From Candidatus Mediterraneibacter avicola (GTDB taxonomy: Bacteria; Bacillota; Clostridia; Lachnospirales; Lachnospiraceae): a stretch of DNA of 33,414 bases. The translations under genes were made by a program, and so were the position numbers. Below, piece by piece: positions 1-8,704 of the stretch. The stretch covers positions 1 to 33,414 of the forward strand of contig DXDR01000054.1 of the NCBI GenBank assembly GCA_019115385.1, given 5' to 3'. Below the pieces are notes generated by a model, which was not told the DNA's origin, made no database searches, and worked only from the letters and a program-made list of their open reading frames with translations. Position 1 is the first letter of the stretch. Every line of letters begins with the position of its first letter.

Positions 1-1
1 T

Positions 2-2503
2 TCCAAATTCGACGCTGTACCGATCTACACAGGACGTTACGGACTTGGTTCCAAGGATACAACACCTGCTCAGATCGTTGCTGTATATCACAATGATGAG
101 AAGAAAGTATTTACACTTGGTATTGAGGACGATGTGACAAACCTGTCACTGAAAGCTGACGAACCGCTGGTTACAACACCGGAGGGAACGATCAACTGTA
201 AATTCTGGGGACTTGGCGCTGACGGTACAGTCGGAGCAAACAAGAACTCCATTAAGATCATTGGCGACAACACAGATATGTACGCACAGGCTTATTTCGA
301 CTATGACTCCAAGAAGTCAGGCGGTGTTACAATGTCTCACCTCCGTTTCGGTAAGCTGCCGATCAAATCCACATACCTGATCCATCAGGCAAACTTTGTA
401 GCCTGTCATAATCCGTCCTATGTGGACAAGTACAATATGGTTCAGGAACTTGTTGACGGCGGTACATTCCTTCTGAACTGTCCGTGGGATATGGAAGGGC
501 TTGAGAAACATCTGCCGGGGCAGGTAAAAGCATATATCGCAAACCACAACATCAAATTCTACACGATCGACGGTATCAAGATCGGTAAAGAGATCGGACT
601 TGGCGGACGTATTAATACAGTTCTTCAGTCTGCATTCTTCAAGCTTGCCGCTATCATTCCGGAGGCAGAGGCAATCGACCTGATGAAGGCAGCTGCCAAA
701 GCTACATACGGAAGAAAAGGCGATAAGATCGTTCAGATGAACTACGATGCAATCGATGCAGGCGCAAAACAGGTTGTAGAAGTAACCGTTCCGGAAAGCT
801 GGAAAGATGCAGCTGACGAAGGACTTGCTTCTCCGAAGGTAGACGAAAACGGAAGAAAAGACGTTGTTGATTTCGTTAAGAATATCCAGGCAAAAGTAAA
901 TGCTCAGGAAGGAAATACACTTCCGGTATCTGCATTTAATGACTATGTAGACGGTTCCACGCCGTCCGGTTCTTCTGCATACGAGAAACGCGGTATCGCA
1001 GTAGATATCCCGGTATGGCAGCCGGATAACTGTATCCAGTGTAACCGCTGTGCATATGTATGTCCGCACGCTGTTATCCGTCCGGTAGCTCTGACAGAGG
1101 AAGAGGCTGCAAAGGCTCCGGAAGGAATGGAGACACTCGACATGATCGGTATGCCGGGTATGAAATTCTCCATTACTGTATCTGCATATGACTGTACAGG
1201 ATGCGGTTCATGCGCTAACGTATGCCCGGGCAAGAAGGGCGAGAAAGCTCTCGTTATGGGCAACATGGAAGCAAATGCCGGCAAACAGGACTTCTTCGAT
1301 TACGGAAGAGAGATCCCGGTAAAACCGGAAGTTGTCGCAAAATTCAAAGAGACAACTGTAAAGGGAAGCCAGTTCAAACAGCCGCTGCTTGAGTTCTCAG
1401 GCGCATGTGCAGGCTGCGGTGAGACACCGTACGCAAAACTGATCACACAGCTGTTCGGCGACAGAATGTATATTGCAAACGCAACAGGATGTTCTTCTAT
1501 CTGGGGCAACTCTTCACCGTCCACACCTTATACGGTAAATCCGGAAGGCAAGGGACCGGCATGGAGTAACTCTCTGTTCGAGGACAACGCTGAGTTCGGA
1601 TATGGTATGCTGCTTGCTCAGAATACCATCAGAGACAGAATGAAAGGATATGCTGAGACACTTGCCGCAGAGGCAGAGGATGCCGATGTTAAGGCGGCTG
1701 CTCAGGAATACCTTGATACATTTGCATGCGGCGCGACAAACGGAACCGCAACAGATAACCTTGTTGCAGCTCTGGAGAAATGCGGATGCGACCGCAAAGA
1801 GAAGACAGAACTGCTGAAACACAAAGATTTCCTTTCCAAGAAATCCCAGTGGATCTTCGGCGGTGACGGATGGGCTTACGATATCGGTTACGGCGGTGTT
1901 GACCACGTGCTTGCAAGCGGCAAGGACATTAACATCATGGTATTCGATACAGAGGTTTACTCCAACACAGGCGGACAGTCTTCCAAGGCTACAAAGACAG
2001 GCGCTACGGCACAGTTCGCAGCAGGCGGTAAAGAGACGAAGAAGAAAGACCTGGCAGGCATGGCTATGACATACGGATACGTATACGTGGCTCAGATCGC
2101 TATGGGCGCTGACGTCAACCAGACAGTCAAAGCTATTACAGAGGCTGAGGCATATCCGGGACCGTCACTGATCATCGCGTATGCTCCGTGTATCAACCAC
2201 GGTATCAAGAAAGGTATGAGCAAAGCTCAGACAGAGGAGCACCTTGCAGTAGAGTGCGGATACTGGAATAACTTCCGTTACAATCCGGCTGCAGAAGGCA
2301 ACAAGTTCTTCCTCGACAGCAAGGCTCCGAAACAGGAAGACTATCAGGCATTCCTTGACGGTGAGGTCCGTTACAATGCTCTGAAGAGATCCAACCCGGA
2401 GAAGGCTGCAAAACTGTTCGCGATCAACGAGCAGGAAGCTATGGAGAGATACGACTACCTGAAGAAGATGGTGGATGTATACGCAGAGGACAAAGCAGAG
2501 TAA
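2..2503 (+). CDS. nifJ: Pyruvate:ferredoxin (flavodoxin) oxidoreductase, 3' part
   Basis: Oxidises pyruvate to acetyl-CoA and CO2 and passes electrons to ferredoxin; a central enzyme of anaerobic fermentation in the cytoplasm. The frame is open from the first bases of the window, so the N-terminus is missing. 833 residues are visible, while family members are about 1,170-1,200 residues. Visible parts: the end of the pyruvate-binding region (GRYGLGSKDTTP), the gamma domain, two 4Fe-4S ferredoxin motifs (CIQCNRCAYVCP from base 1031 and CTGCGSCANVCP from base 1193), a further cysteine pair (CAGCGETP), and the C-terminal TPP-binding domain with GDGWAYDIG and NTGGQSSK. It ends at TAA and is followed by a hairpin, so it is probably transcribed separately from secG. 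Codon use is biased toward a small codon set, as in highly expressed genes. Identification is firm. Confidence 0.97.
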   Translation, partial: SKFDAVPIYTGRYGLGSKDTTPAQIVAVYHNDEKKVFTLGIEDDVTNLSLKADEPLVTTPEGTINCKFWGLGADGTVGANKNSIKIIGDNTDMYAQAYFDYDSKKSGGVTMSHLRFGKLPIKSTYLIHQANFVACHNPSYVDKYNMVQELVDGGTFLLNCPWDMEGLEKHLPGQVKAYIANHNIKFYTIDGIKIGKEIGLGGRINTVLQSAFFKLAAIIPEAEAIDLMKAAAKATYGRKGDKIVQMNYDAIDAGAKQVVEVTVPESWKDAADEGLASPKVDENGRKDVVDFVKNIQAKVNAQEGNTLPVSAFNDYVDGSTPSGSSAYEKRGIAVDIPVWQPDNCIQCNRCAYVCPHAVIRPVALTEEEAAKAPEGMETLDMIGMPGMKFSITVSAYDCTGCGSCANVCPGKKGEKALVMGNMEANAGKQDFFDYGREIPVKPEVVAKFKETTVKGSQFKQPLLEFSGACAGCGETPYAKLITQLFGDRMYIANATGCSSIWGNSSPSTPYTVNPEGKGPAWSNSLFEDNAEFGYGMLLAQNTIRDRMKGYAETLAAEAEDADVKAAAQEYLDTFACGATNGTATDNLVAALEKCGCDRKEKTELLKHKDFLSKKSQWIFGGDGWAYDIGYGGVDHVLASGKDINIMVFDTEVYSNTGGQSSKATKTGATAQFAAGGKETKKKDLAGMAMTYGYVYVAQIAMGADVNQTVKAITEAEAYPGPSLIIAYAPCINHGIKKGMSKAQTEEHLAVECGYWNNFRYNPAAEGNKFFLDSKAPKQEDYQAFLDGEVRYNALKRSNPEKAAKLFAINEQEAMERYDYLKKMVDVYAEDKAE

Positions 2504-2549
2504 TTTGCGGAGTATGATTTACAGCTGAATGAAACAGCGATCAACAAAT

Positions 2550-2580
2550 ACGGCGCGGCCAGAAGCTGCGCCGTGTTTGT
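2550..2580 (+). terminator. Likely terminator after nifJ
   Basis: A GC-rich hairpin with arms CGGCGCGGC and GCTGCGCCG (one G-U pair) and a short loop is followed by TGTTTGT. The U-tract is weak, but the position 47 bases after the nifJ stop fits a Rho-independent terminator. Confidence 0.65.
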
Positions 2581-2641
2581 ATATGGTGAATGGCAGGACA
2601 TCAACTGTCACTTGCTCTTTGTTCTTTTTTATCAAAAATTC

Positions 2642-2693
2642 TTGCAAACTCTCCAGGGCTGTGCTAAACTAGTTATGGTTTATCCGCAGGAGG
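2642..2693 (+). promoter_or_regulatory. Promoter and Shine-Dalgarno of secG
   Basis: TTGCAA (2642-2647), a 17-base spacer and TAAACT (2665-2670), with a TGn extension just before the -10 box, form a good sigma-A-type promoter. AGGAGG at 2688-2693 lies 7 bases before the secG ATG. Confidence 0.7.
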
Positions 2694-2700
2694 TGTTACA

Positions 2701-2943
2701 ATGGATATTTTAAGAATTGTACTGACAATTATCTTTGTTATAGACTGTATCGCTCTGGCTGCGATTGTTCTCCTTCAGGAAGGAAAGTCGGCAGGACTCG
2801 GCACGATCAGCGGCGCGGCGGACACATACTGGGGACAGAACAAAGGAAGGTCAATGGAAGGTGCACTCGTAAAATCCACGAAATTCATCGGTGTTCTTTT
2901 TATGGTTCTTGCTGTAGTCCTCAATATGGGATTCCTGAATTAA
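2701..2943 (+). CDS. secG: Preprotein translocase subunit SecG
   Basis: Small membrane subunit of the SecYEG channel that assists SecA-driven export. The 80-residue product has two hydrophobic segments, roughly residues 3-25 and 56-77. Between them is the family's characteristic loop, with LLQEGKSAGLG followed by a GAADTYWGQNKGRSMEG stretch. Length and topology match bacterial SecG. The start is fixed by AGGAGG 7 bases upstream. It sits just before rnr and smpB, the usual Firmicute order, though a hairpin at 3003-3033 probably reduces readthrough into rnr. Identification is firm. Confidence 0.95.
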   Translation: MDILRIVLTIIFVIDCIALAAIVLLQEGKSAGLGTISGAADTYWGQNKGRSMEGALVKSTKFIGVLFMVLAVVLNMGFLN

Positions 2944-3002
2944 TAATTTCGGGATTTCCCGATAATGTATTGAATATTCTATATCGGAAGATAATACCTG
3001 AT

Positions 3003-3033
3003 AAAACACTCTATGCGGATATAGGGTGTTTTT
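3003..3033 (+). terminator. Terminator or attenuator between secG and rnr
   Basis: Arms AACACTCTAT and ATAGGGTGTT (one G-U pair) around a short loop are followed by TTTTT. It lies 60 bases after the secG stop and 37 before rnr, so it either ends the secG transcript or attenuates rnr. Confidence 0.75.
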
Positions 3034-3069
3034 CTCGTCTTATGGACAGAAAACCGGAGGGGAAATTTC

Positions 3070-5184
3070 ATGGACCAGACATTTGAGAAAAGAAAAAAAG
3101 TTATATATGACTTTATCAGGGACGATCATTATGTTCCGATGAAGATAAAAGAAATTGCCGTTCTGCTTCAGATCCCCGGCGAACAGAGGGAAGAACTGCG
3201 CCGGGTGCTGGACGCCCTGGTGGAGGAGGGAAAGATTTCCCTGTCAAAGAGAGGAAAATACAGCTGCGGATCTGCGCAGCGTTTTACAGGAATCTTTCAG
3301 GCAAACGCCAGAGGCTTTGGATTTGTGACTCCTGCTGATGGAGGGGAAGATGTTTTTATTTCGGAAGAAAATATAAACACTGCGTTTCAGGGAGATGAAG
3401 TCGAGTATATTATCATAAAATCCCGGGGCGGGCAGAGAAAAGAAGGCAAAATCGTCCGCATTCTCTCCCATACAGTGACAAAGATCGTAGGCCTGTACGA
3501 AAAGAGCAAAAACTTTGGCTTTGTACGGCCGGACAATCAGAGATATCTCAAAGATATCTATATACCTTCGGGAAAGGAAATGGGCGCCATGAGCGGCCAT
3601 AAGGTAGTGGCAGAACTGACTTCTTACGGCGGGGAGCATGCAAAGCCGGAAGGAAAAGTAATAGAGATCATAGGTCATATCAATGATCCCGGAACGGACA
3701 TTCTCTCTATTGTGATGGATTTTGGAATCGAGACGGAATTTTCGGATAAAGTGCTCAACCAGGCTGTACGTGTGGGAAAAGACGTAAGTCCTGCCGACTG
3801 CGAAGGCAGGATGGATCTGCGGGACTGGCAGATGGTCACCATAGACGGGGAGGATGCCAAAGATCTGGACGACGCCGTTTCTCTGACAAGAGAAGGGGAT
3901 AATTATAAGCTGGGAGTTCATATTGCAGACGTAGCCAACTATGTACAGGAGAGAAGCGCCCTTGACCGGGAGGCACTCAAGCGGGGGACAAGTGTGTACC
4001 TGGCAGACAGGGTGATCCCCATGCTTCCCCATAAGCTGTCAAATGGGATCTGTTCTCTGAATGCGGGAGAGGACAGGCTGGCTTTGTCCTGCATTATGAC
4101 TGTGAATCCTTCTGGAGATGTGACAGATCATATCATAACAGAGACAGTGATCCGGGTGGATAAGAGGATGAGTTATAACGGCGTGGCGAGGATGCTTGCC
4201 GGAGATGAAAAAGAGTTGGGAGAAAATGAAGCGTTTGTCCCCATGATAAAAATGATGAAAGAGCTTTCCGATATTGTCCGTGGGAGGAGAGGAAAAAGAG
4301 GCTCTGTAAACTTTGATTTCCCAGAGACAAAAGTCATTCTGGACGAGAAGGGAAGGGCAGCCGACATCCGCCCTTACGAGAGAAATGACGCGACAAAGAT
4401 TATCGAGGATTTTATGCTGTTGGCAAATGAAACCGTGGCTGAGGAATATTACTGGCGTGAGATACCGTTTCTGTACCGTACCCATGAGCAGCCGGATGAG
4501 GAAAAGATCCGCCAGCTGAATACATTTGTCAATAATTTCGGTTACCATATTCATATGCGAAATGAAATCCGGCCCAAAGAAATCCAGAAATTACTGGATA
4601 AGGCAGAGGGAACGCCGGAGGAAGCTCTGATCAGCCGACTGACGCTCCGTTCCATGAAACGGGCCAGATATACGCCCGACAATGCCGGGCATTTTGGTCT
4701 GGCAGCAAAATACTATACCCATTTCACCTCCCCCATACGCAGGTATCCGGATCTGCAGATCCATCGGATCATCAAGGAAGACCTGCGGGGAAGGCTCACC
4801 GAAGAACGGATGGAGCACTATCGGAAGATCCTTCCTGAAACAGCGGTCCAGTGCAGTGACCGGGAACGCATAGCTGATGAGGCCGAGCGTGAGGTTGTCA
4901 GATTGAAGAAGGCGGAATATATGCAGAGTCATATCGGAGAAGAGTATGAAGGAGTTATCTCCGGTGTGACAAAATGGGGAGTGTATGTTGAACTGCCCAA
5001 TACTGTGGAAGGCCTTGTGCATGTGGCTGATATGCGGGATGACCATTACGAATTTCTGGAGCAGAGCTATGAATTGTGCGGACAGCACACAGGGCGGACA
5101 TTCAAGCTGGGCCAGACCGTCACAGTTCGGGTAACAAACGCAGACCGGCTCCAGCGGACTGTGAACTTTGAAATCATATCATAA
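3070..5184 (+). CDS. rnr: Ribonuclease R
   Basis: 3'-to-5' exoribonuclease of the RNase II/R family. It degrades structured RNA and removes non-stop mRNA released during trans-translation. Domain order in the 704 residues: an N-terminal winged-helix-like segment, two cold-shock OB domains (about residues 70-210), the RNB catalytic domain (about 240-570) and a C-terminal S1 domain from about residue 625 ([19 protein letters not shown]). The metal-binding motif [13 protein letters not shown] starts near residue 259. Length matches the family. The protein ends soon after the S1 domain (TVNFEIIS) and lacks the long lysine-rich tail of many RNase R proteins. The start is supported by GGAGGGG shortly upstream. 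It is followed after 35 bases by smpB, a functional partner. Confidence 0.96.
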   Translation: MDQTFEKRKKVIYDFIRDDHYVPMKIKEIAVLLQIPGEQREELRRVLDALVEEGKISLSKRGKYSCGSAQRFTGIFQANARGFGFVTPADGGEDVFISEENINTAFQGDEVEYIIIKSRGGQRKEGKIVRILSHTVTKIVGLYEKSKNFGFVRPDNQRYLKDIYIPSGKEMGAMSGHKVVAELTSYGGEHAKPEGKVIEIIGHINDPGTDILSIVMDFGIETEFSDKVLNQAVRVGKDVSPADCEGRMDLRDWQMVTIDGEDAKDLDDAVSLTREGDNYKLGVHIADVANYVQERSALDREALKRGTSVYLADRVIPMLPHKLSNGICSLNAGEDRLALSCIMTVNPSGDVTDHIITETVIRVDKRMSYNGVARMLAGDEKELGENEAFVPMIKMMKELSDIVRGRRGKRGSVNFDFPETKVILDEKGRAADIRPYERNDATKIIEDFMLLANETVAEEYYWREIPFLYRTHEQPDEEKIRQLNTFVNNFGYHIHMRNEIRPKEIQKLLDKAEGTPEEALISRLTLRSMKRARYTPDNAGHFGLAAKYYTHFTSPIRRYPDLQIHRIIKEDLRGRLTEERMEHYRKILPETAVQCSDRERIADEAEREVVRLKKAEYMQSHIGEEYEGVISGVTKWGVYVELPNTVEGLVHVADMRDDHYEFLEQSYELCGQHTGRTFKLGQTVTVRVTNADRLQRTVNFEIIS

Positions 5185-5219
5185 TTATAAATTGTAATTT
5201 AATTATAAGAGAGGTTGTC

Positions 5220-5684
5220 ATGGCTAAAACAGAGAAAAAGCTAATCGCCAACAATAAAAAAGCGTATCACGATTATTTCATCCTGGAAAAATATGAAGCC
5301 GGAATCGTGCTCCACGGCACAGAGGTAAAGTCCCTCCGTATGGGGAAATGCAGCATCAAAGAAGCGTTTATCCGGGTAGAATCCGGCGAAATGTTCATCT
5401 ATGGAATGCACATATCTCCATACGAAAAAGGAAACATCTTCAACAAAGATCCGATGCGGGTGAAAAAACTCCTCCTGCACAAAAAAGAGATTGACAAAAT
5501 TTTTGGAAAGATGAAAGAGCAGGGAAACACGGTTGTGCCCCTTCAGGTCTACTTCAGCGGCAGTCTGGTAAAAGTAGAGATTGGCCTGGCAAAGGGGAAA
5601 AAATTGTATGATAAAAGGAACGATATAGCAAAAAAAGACCAGAAAAGAGAGGCACAGAGAGAATTTAAAGTAAGAAATCTGTAA
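5220..5684 (+). CDS. smpB: SsrA-binding protein SmpB
   Basis: Binds tmRNA and carries it to ribosomes stalled on non-stop mRNA. The 154-residue protein has the SmpB beta-barrel, with the conserved stretch [16 protein letters not shown], and the basic C-terminal tail [23 protein letters not shown] (given here in part), which enters the decoding centre. The start follows an AGAGAGGTTGTC leader with an AGAGG Shine-Dalgarno. It lies 35 AT-rich bases after rnr, so the two are probably co-transcribed. The stop codon touches the left arm of a 17-bp palindrome shared with the convergent HAD gene. Its RNA partner ssrA is 4.1 kb further on, on the other strand. Confidence 0.97.
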   Translation: MAKTEKKLIANNKKAYHDYFILEKYEAGIVLHGTEVKSLRMGKCSIKEAFIRVESGEMFIYGMHISPYEKGNIFNKDPMRVKKLLLHKKEIDKIFGKMKEQGNTVVPLQVYFSGSLVKVEIGLAKGKKLYDKRNDIAKKDQKREAQREFKVRNL

Positions 5685-5722
5685 ATTCTTCTAAAAGGGG
5701 TCAGTCCCCTTTTAGAAGAATT
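5684..5722. terminator. Bidirectional terminator between smpB and the HAD gene
   Basis: A perfect 17-bp inverted repeat (5684-5700 and 5706-5722) with a 5-base TCAGT loop. Each arm has GGGG next to the loop and AT-rich ends, giving U-runs in either direction. It starts at the last base of the smpB stop and contains the last codons and stop of the convergent HAD gene. Confidence 0.85.
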
Positions 5723-6305
5723 GTATGAATTTTTTGACTTTTTCTGTGTCTCCGGTAAATACGATTCCATCCATTCCCAGTTTCCTGCCGGCTTCTATAT
5801 TGTCTTCCAGGTCATCTATGAAGAAGCACTCTTCAGGCTTCAGCCCGTAGGTCTGGAACAGGTAAAGATATATACCGGGATCAGGTTTGACCATTTTGAC
5901 GGGAGCGGAAAAGACGATTCCGCTGAAATCCCGGAGGACGGGCCAACTGGAGGCCAGGCTGGCAAAATAGGTGGGTGCATTTGAGAGCAGATAGAGGTCT
6001 GCTCCTTTTTCTTTTAATTGAGAAATGAGTTCATATGTCTGAGGGATCGGACTGACGTATTCCGGCCATCTGCGGAAAAAATCCCGGACGACAGCCTGCA
6101 GGCGCTCTGGAACCTGAGCGGCTGCTGTTTCTATATTTTCTTCATAATCAATAGTGCCCGCATCAAGCGCCTGCCAGTTTCGGTATAGAGCAGGAAGAAG
6201 TATATCCATATCCTCCGGTGATGGACAGAACTGCTTCAGGATATAATTTCCATCAAATTTTCCAATTACATTTCCAAAATCAAACACAATATTTTTATAC
6301 TTCAT
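5712..6305 (-). CDS. HAD-superfamily (subfamily IA) hydrolase, YihX-like
   Basis: Predicted cytoplasmic phosphatase acting on a small phosphorylated metabolite; the substrate is not evident. 197 residues. Motif I is FDFGNVI with the nucleophile near D9. The usual second aspartate (DxD) is glycine, as in the YihX/epoxide-hydrolase-like branch, which has DxGN. Motif II is LLSNAP, motif III is the lysine in VKPDPGIY, and motif IV is FFIDDLEDNIEAG. The alpha-helical cap lies between motifs I and II. Two in-frame ATGs exist at 6311 and 6305. The second is 7 bases from AAAGGAA, while the first abuts it, so 6305 is preferred. The 3' end overlaps the shared terminator with smpB. Confidence 0.85.
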   Translation of the reverse strand: MKYKNIVFDFGNVIGKFDGNYILKQFCPSPEDMDILLPALYRNWQALDAGTIDYEENIETAAAQVPERLQAVVRDFFRRWPEYVSPIPQTYELISQLKEKGADLYLLSNAPTYFASLASSWPVLRDFSGIVFSAPVKMVKPDPGIYLYLFQTYGLKPEECFFIDDLEDNIEAGRKLGMDGIVFTGDTEKVKKFIQFF

Positions 6306-6590
6306 ATGCATTTCCTTTCCGCCGGTGCAGGAGTCCGCTGCATTTGCTTAAAGAGTATCAAAGGTATTTTACCACATATCGGCAGATATTTCAGATTGTT
6401 TTGCCCTGCCTTTTCTATACAGGGGCATGCGGCCCGCATAATTAATGAAGACGAGTGGGTAACGAGATTTACTTATCCGGCATAGATATAGAGAAGGAAG
6501 CAATATCTCTGCGGCTCTGACAAGTCTGGATAAAGCTTTAAGACTTTTGTAACGGATATGTTGGTTCCCGGGGAATGAGATGGAGGAATA

Positions 6591-6911
6591 ATGATGGAAC
6601 AGATCATGGATTATATTAAACCTGAGCTGCTTGTGGTGTCAGTTGTGCTGTATTTTGCGGGAATAGGCCTGAAAAAATCTCGTGTTGTACCGGACAAATT
6701 TATTCCGCTTATACTGGGCGCGGCAGGCATTGTTATATGTGCCGTATGGGTGATCGCATCCTGTCCGCTGGATACAAGGGCGGATATTGCAATGGGAATA
6801 TTCACAGCCATTGTGCAGGGAGTGCTGGTGGCCGGACTGAGCACATATGCAAACCAGATCGTCAAGCAGATATGTAAGAAAAACGACAGTAAGACAGATA
6901 AAGCAGACTGA
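6591..6911 (+). CDS. Phage-type holin (probable Hol44/holin superfamily V)
   Basis: Small membrane protein of 106 residues that would form lesions letting the endolysin reach the wall. It has an N-terminal amphipathic stretch (IMDYIKPELLVVSVVLYFAGIGL in part), then KSRVVPDKFIPLILGAAGI, two more hydrophobic segments, and a charged C-terminal tail KQICKKNDSKTDKAD. This three-helix pattern and the VPDKFIPL motif resemble Hol44-type holins of clostridial phages; the family name is from memory. GGAGG lies 5-8 bases before two consecutive ATGs (6591, 6594). The downstream amidase gene starts 54 bases after its stop, a typical lysis cassette. No other phage gene is nearby. Confidence 0.75.
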   Translation: MMEQIMDYIKPELLVVSVVLYFAGIGLKKSRVVPDKFIPLILGAAGIVICAVWVIASCPLDTRADIAMGIFTAIVQGVLVAGLSTYANQIVKQICKKNDSKTDKAD

Positions 6912-6965
6912 GTTGAGAAAAAAGTCTGAGGCGCAGAGGAGTGCTTCTGGAATCGAGGGAAATAT

Positions 6966-7895
6966 ATGACGCATATTTTTGTGATTGCCGGACACGGCGC
7001 CGGAGATCCGGGCGCGTCCGGAAACGGCTATACAGAAGCAGAGAGAGTGAGAGCACTTGCGGCAAAGATTAAGGCATATGGCGGGGATGCTGTGACCGTG
7101 GGCGATACCAGCCGGAACTGGTATGCCGATAATGGGATCAGTACCCTGAGCATATCAAAAAGCTGGCAGATTATCGAACTTCATATGGACAGCGCATCTG
7201 CGTCTGCCCGCGGAGGGCATGTGATCATCAATTCAGGTTTTGAACCGGATAAATATGACACGGCTCTTGCAGCATTTATTTCGGGTATCCTGCCCGGAAG
7301 GGCTCAGACGATCGTGAAGAGAAATGACCTGGCCAACCCGAAAAGGGCGGCTGCAAAAGGATATCCCTACCGGCTGCTGGAATGCGGATTTATTTCAAAT
7401 ACACAGGACGTGAAAATTTTTAATGAGAAAACGGATGAGATCGCAAAAGGCATTTTGAATGTATTTGGAATCGGGACCTCCGCTTCCGGATCAACAGATA
7501 CTTCCGGGGAGTCAAAACCGGTATCCGCCACGCCTCAGCCTGATACGTTAAAGGCCGGCCGTCTGGCAGTGGACGGCAAGTGGGGACGGGATACAACTTT
7601 TCGTCTGCAGAAAATTTTTGGAACCGTGCAGGACGGTGCGGTATCAAATCAGCGGGCTGAGTACAGACAGCCAGGCTGCTACACCGGGTGGGAGTGGGAG
7701 AACGATCCGTCGGGGTATTCCGACCTTATTAAAGCGATTCAGAGGAAAGTCGGCTCCGCTGTGGATGGATGGATCGGACCGGACACTATCAGGGCTATGC
7801 AGAAATACTGGGGAACAGTTCAGGATGGGAAGATCAGTGCTGTTTCCGATCTGGTAAAAGCGATCCAGAAGTGGGCGAACAGCCAGGCGGCATAA
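6966..7895 (+). CDS. Endolysin: N-acetylmuramoyl-L-alanine amidase with C-terminal wall-binding repeats
   Basis: Predicted zinc amidase (Amidase_3 fold) that cuts the bond between MurNAc and L-Ala in peptidoglycan. 309 residues with no signal peptide, so release through the upstream holin is the expected route. Catalytic features: GHGAGDPGA with H10, E24, ELHMDSA with H73, and the general-base glutamate E139 in RLLECGFISN. After a Ser/Thr/Pro linker (about residues 165-195) two related repeats follow, each with a DGxxGxDTxxxxQ and GTVQDG pattern (LAVDGKWGRDTT... and SAVDGWIGPDTI...), resembling peptidoglycan-binding modules of clostridial phage lysins. GAGGG 5 bases before ATG sets the start. 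It ends just before a strong hairpin. Confidence 0.88.
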   Translation: MTHIFVIAGHGAGDPGASGNGYTEAERVRALAAKIKAYGGDAVTVGDTSRNWYADNGISTLSISKSWQIIELHMDSASASARGGHVIINSGFEPDKYDTALAAFISGILPGRAQTIVKRNDLANPKRAAAKGYPYRLLECGFISNTQDVKIFNEKTDEIAKGILNVFGIGTSASGSTDTSGESKPVSATPQPDTLKAGRLAVDGKWGRDTTFRLQKIFGTVQDGAVSNQRAEYRQPGCYTGWEWENDPSGYSDLIKAIQRKVGSAVDGWIGPDTIRAMQKYWGTVQDGKISAVSDLVKAIQKWANSQAA

Positions 7896-7899
7896 ACCG

Positions 7900-7947
7900 G
7901 CTGCCGCACTGATCACTCAGTGCGGCAGCTGTCTCGGGTGATTTTTT
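7900..7947. terminator. Terminator between the endolysin gene and the yitT-like gene
   Basis: A perfect 13-bp inverted repeat (GCTGCCGCACTGA, loop TCAC, TCAGTGCGGCAGC; 7900-7929) is followed on the plus strand by a T7 run at 7941-7947. It starts 5 bases after the endolysin stop and includes the stop region of the convergent yitT-like gene, so it can serve both, although the minus-side U-tract is poor. Confidence 0.75.
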
Positions 7948-8623
7948 TAAGCAGATCCATCTTCCCGTTTTTGGCAGGACGATTGACCGGGGGATATAAT
8001 TTCAGGTTCTGTATCCGATCGATCAGGAAGGATGAAATGACGACTGTAATGACAGAAAACATAATCTTTGAAAAAGAAATATAGGTCAGAGAAAGGCCCA
8101 ACACAACAAGGTCTGTAAAAAGATACGCGCGGGACAAGCGCATGTGGGTAACACGCTGAATGGTGAGGGCCAATGCGTCATCTCCGCCGCTGGATCCTCC
8201 CTGCCGTACGATTATGCCAACGCCAATTCCGACAAAAGTTCCTCCACAGACAGCAGCCATCAGTGGATATGCCGATAAATCCGGGAGCATCGGCGGGAAT
8301 AACTCCCAGATTTTATAGAAAAGCGATACGGATAAAGTCGATATAACTGATATTTTGATGAAATTTCCGCCTAAATATTTAAACGCAGTCAGATAGCAGG
8401 CAATATCCAGCACCGGCGTAATATAAGCGGGAGAAATGCCTAGCCAATGGTCTGCTAAAAGCATCAGTCCAATTACTCCGCCTTCTGTGATGCCGGTTTG
8501 CTGGTGTATATTATGGATGCCAAAAGAACAGATCATTGCTCCAAGCATAATAAATGCGATTGTTTTGTAAGATAATCCGTCTATTAGTTTTTTGTAAAAA
8601 AAAGATAATTGTTTTTCAGCCAT
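7913..8623 (-). CDS. YitT-family (DUF161) membrane protein
   Basis: Integral membrane protein of unknown function, 236 residues with about five or six hydrophobic helices. The family signatures are present: GGVIGLMLL near the second helix and the glycine-rich RQGGSSGGDDALAL motif. Many family members carry a C-terminal soluble DUF2179 domain. Here the protein ends soon after the last helix with a basic tail, so this is the short form. It is divergent from a MerR-type regulator gene. The promoter has the 19-bp spacer and central palindrome used by MerR activators, so it is probably induced by the effector of that regulator. Its substrate cannot be read from the sequence. Confidence 0.85.
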   Translation of the reverse strand: MAEKQLSFFYKKLIDGLSYKTIAFIMLGAMICSFGIHNIHQQTGITEGGVIGLMLLADHWLGISPAYITPVLDIACYLTAFKYLGGNFIKISVISTLSVSLFYKIWELFPPMLPDLSAYPLMAAVCGGTFVGIGVGIIVRQGGSSGGDDALALTIQRVTHMRLSRAYLFTDLVVLGLSLTYISFSKIMFSVITVVISSFLIDRIQNLKLYPPVNRPAKNGKMDLLKKITRDSCRTE

Positions 8624-8663
8624 AAAAAGCTTTCACTCCTTGTGTTTGTTGTTGTTTAGAGAT

Positions 8664-8694
8664 ATAATAAACAATATAGTAACTATAATGTCAA
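8664..8694 (-). promoter_or_regulatory. MerR-type promoter and operator of the yitT-like gene
   Basis: On the minus strand, TTGACA (8694-8689) and TATTAT (8669-8664) are separated by 19 bases, longer than the usual 17. Between and slightly over the boxes is a 21-bp dyad, ACAATATAGT and ACTATAATGT around a central A (8671-8691), with one mismatch between arms. An over-long spacer filled by a dyad is the classical target of MerR activators, which twist the DNA to align the boxes. Confidence 0.82.
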
Positions 8695-8704
8695 GAGGTG
8701 AGCG

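Noticed and set aside
317-1069. 250-codon minus-strand open frame inside nifJ
   Set aside because: Antisense shadow of a well-conserved gene, with no ribosome-binding site and no family features.
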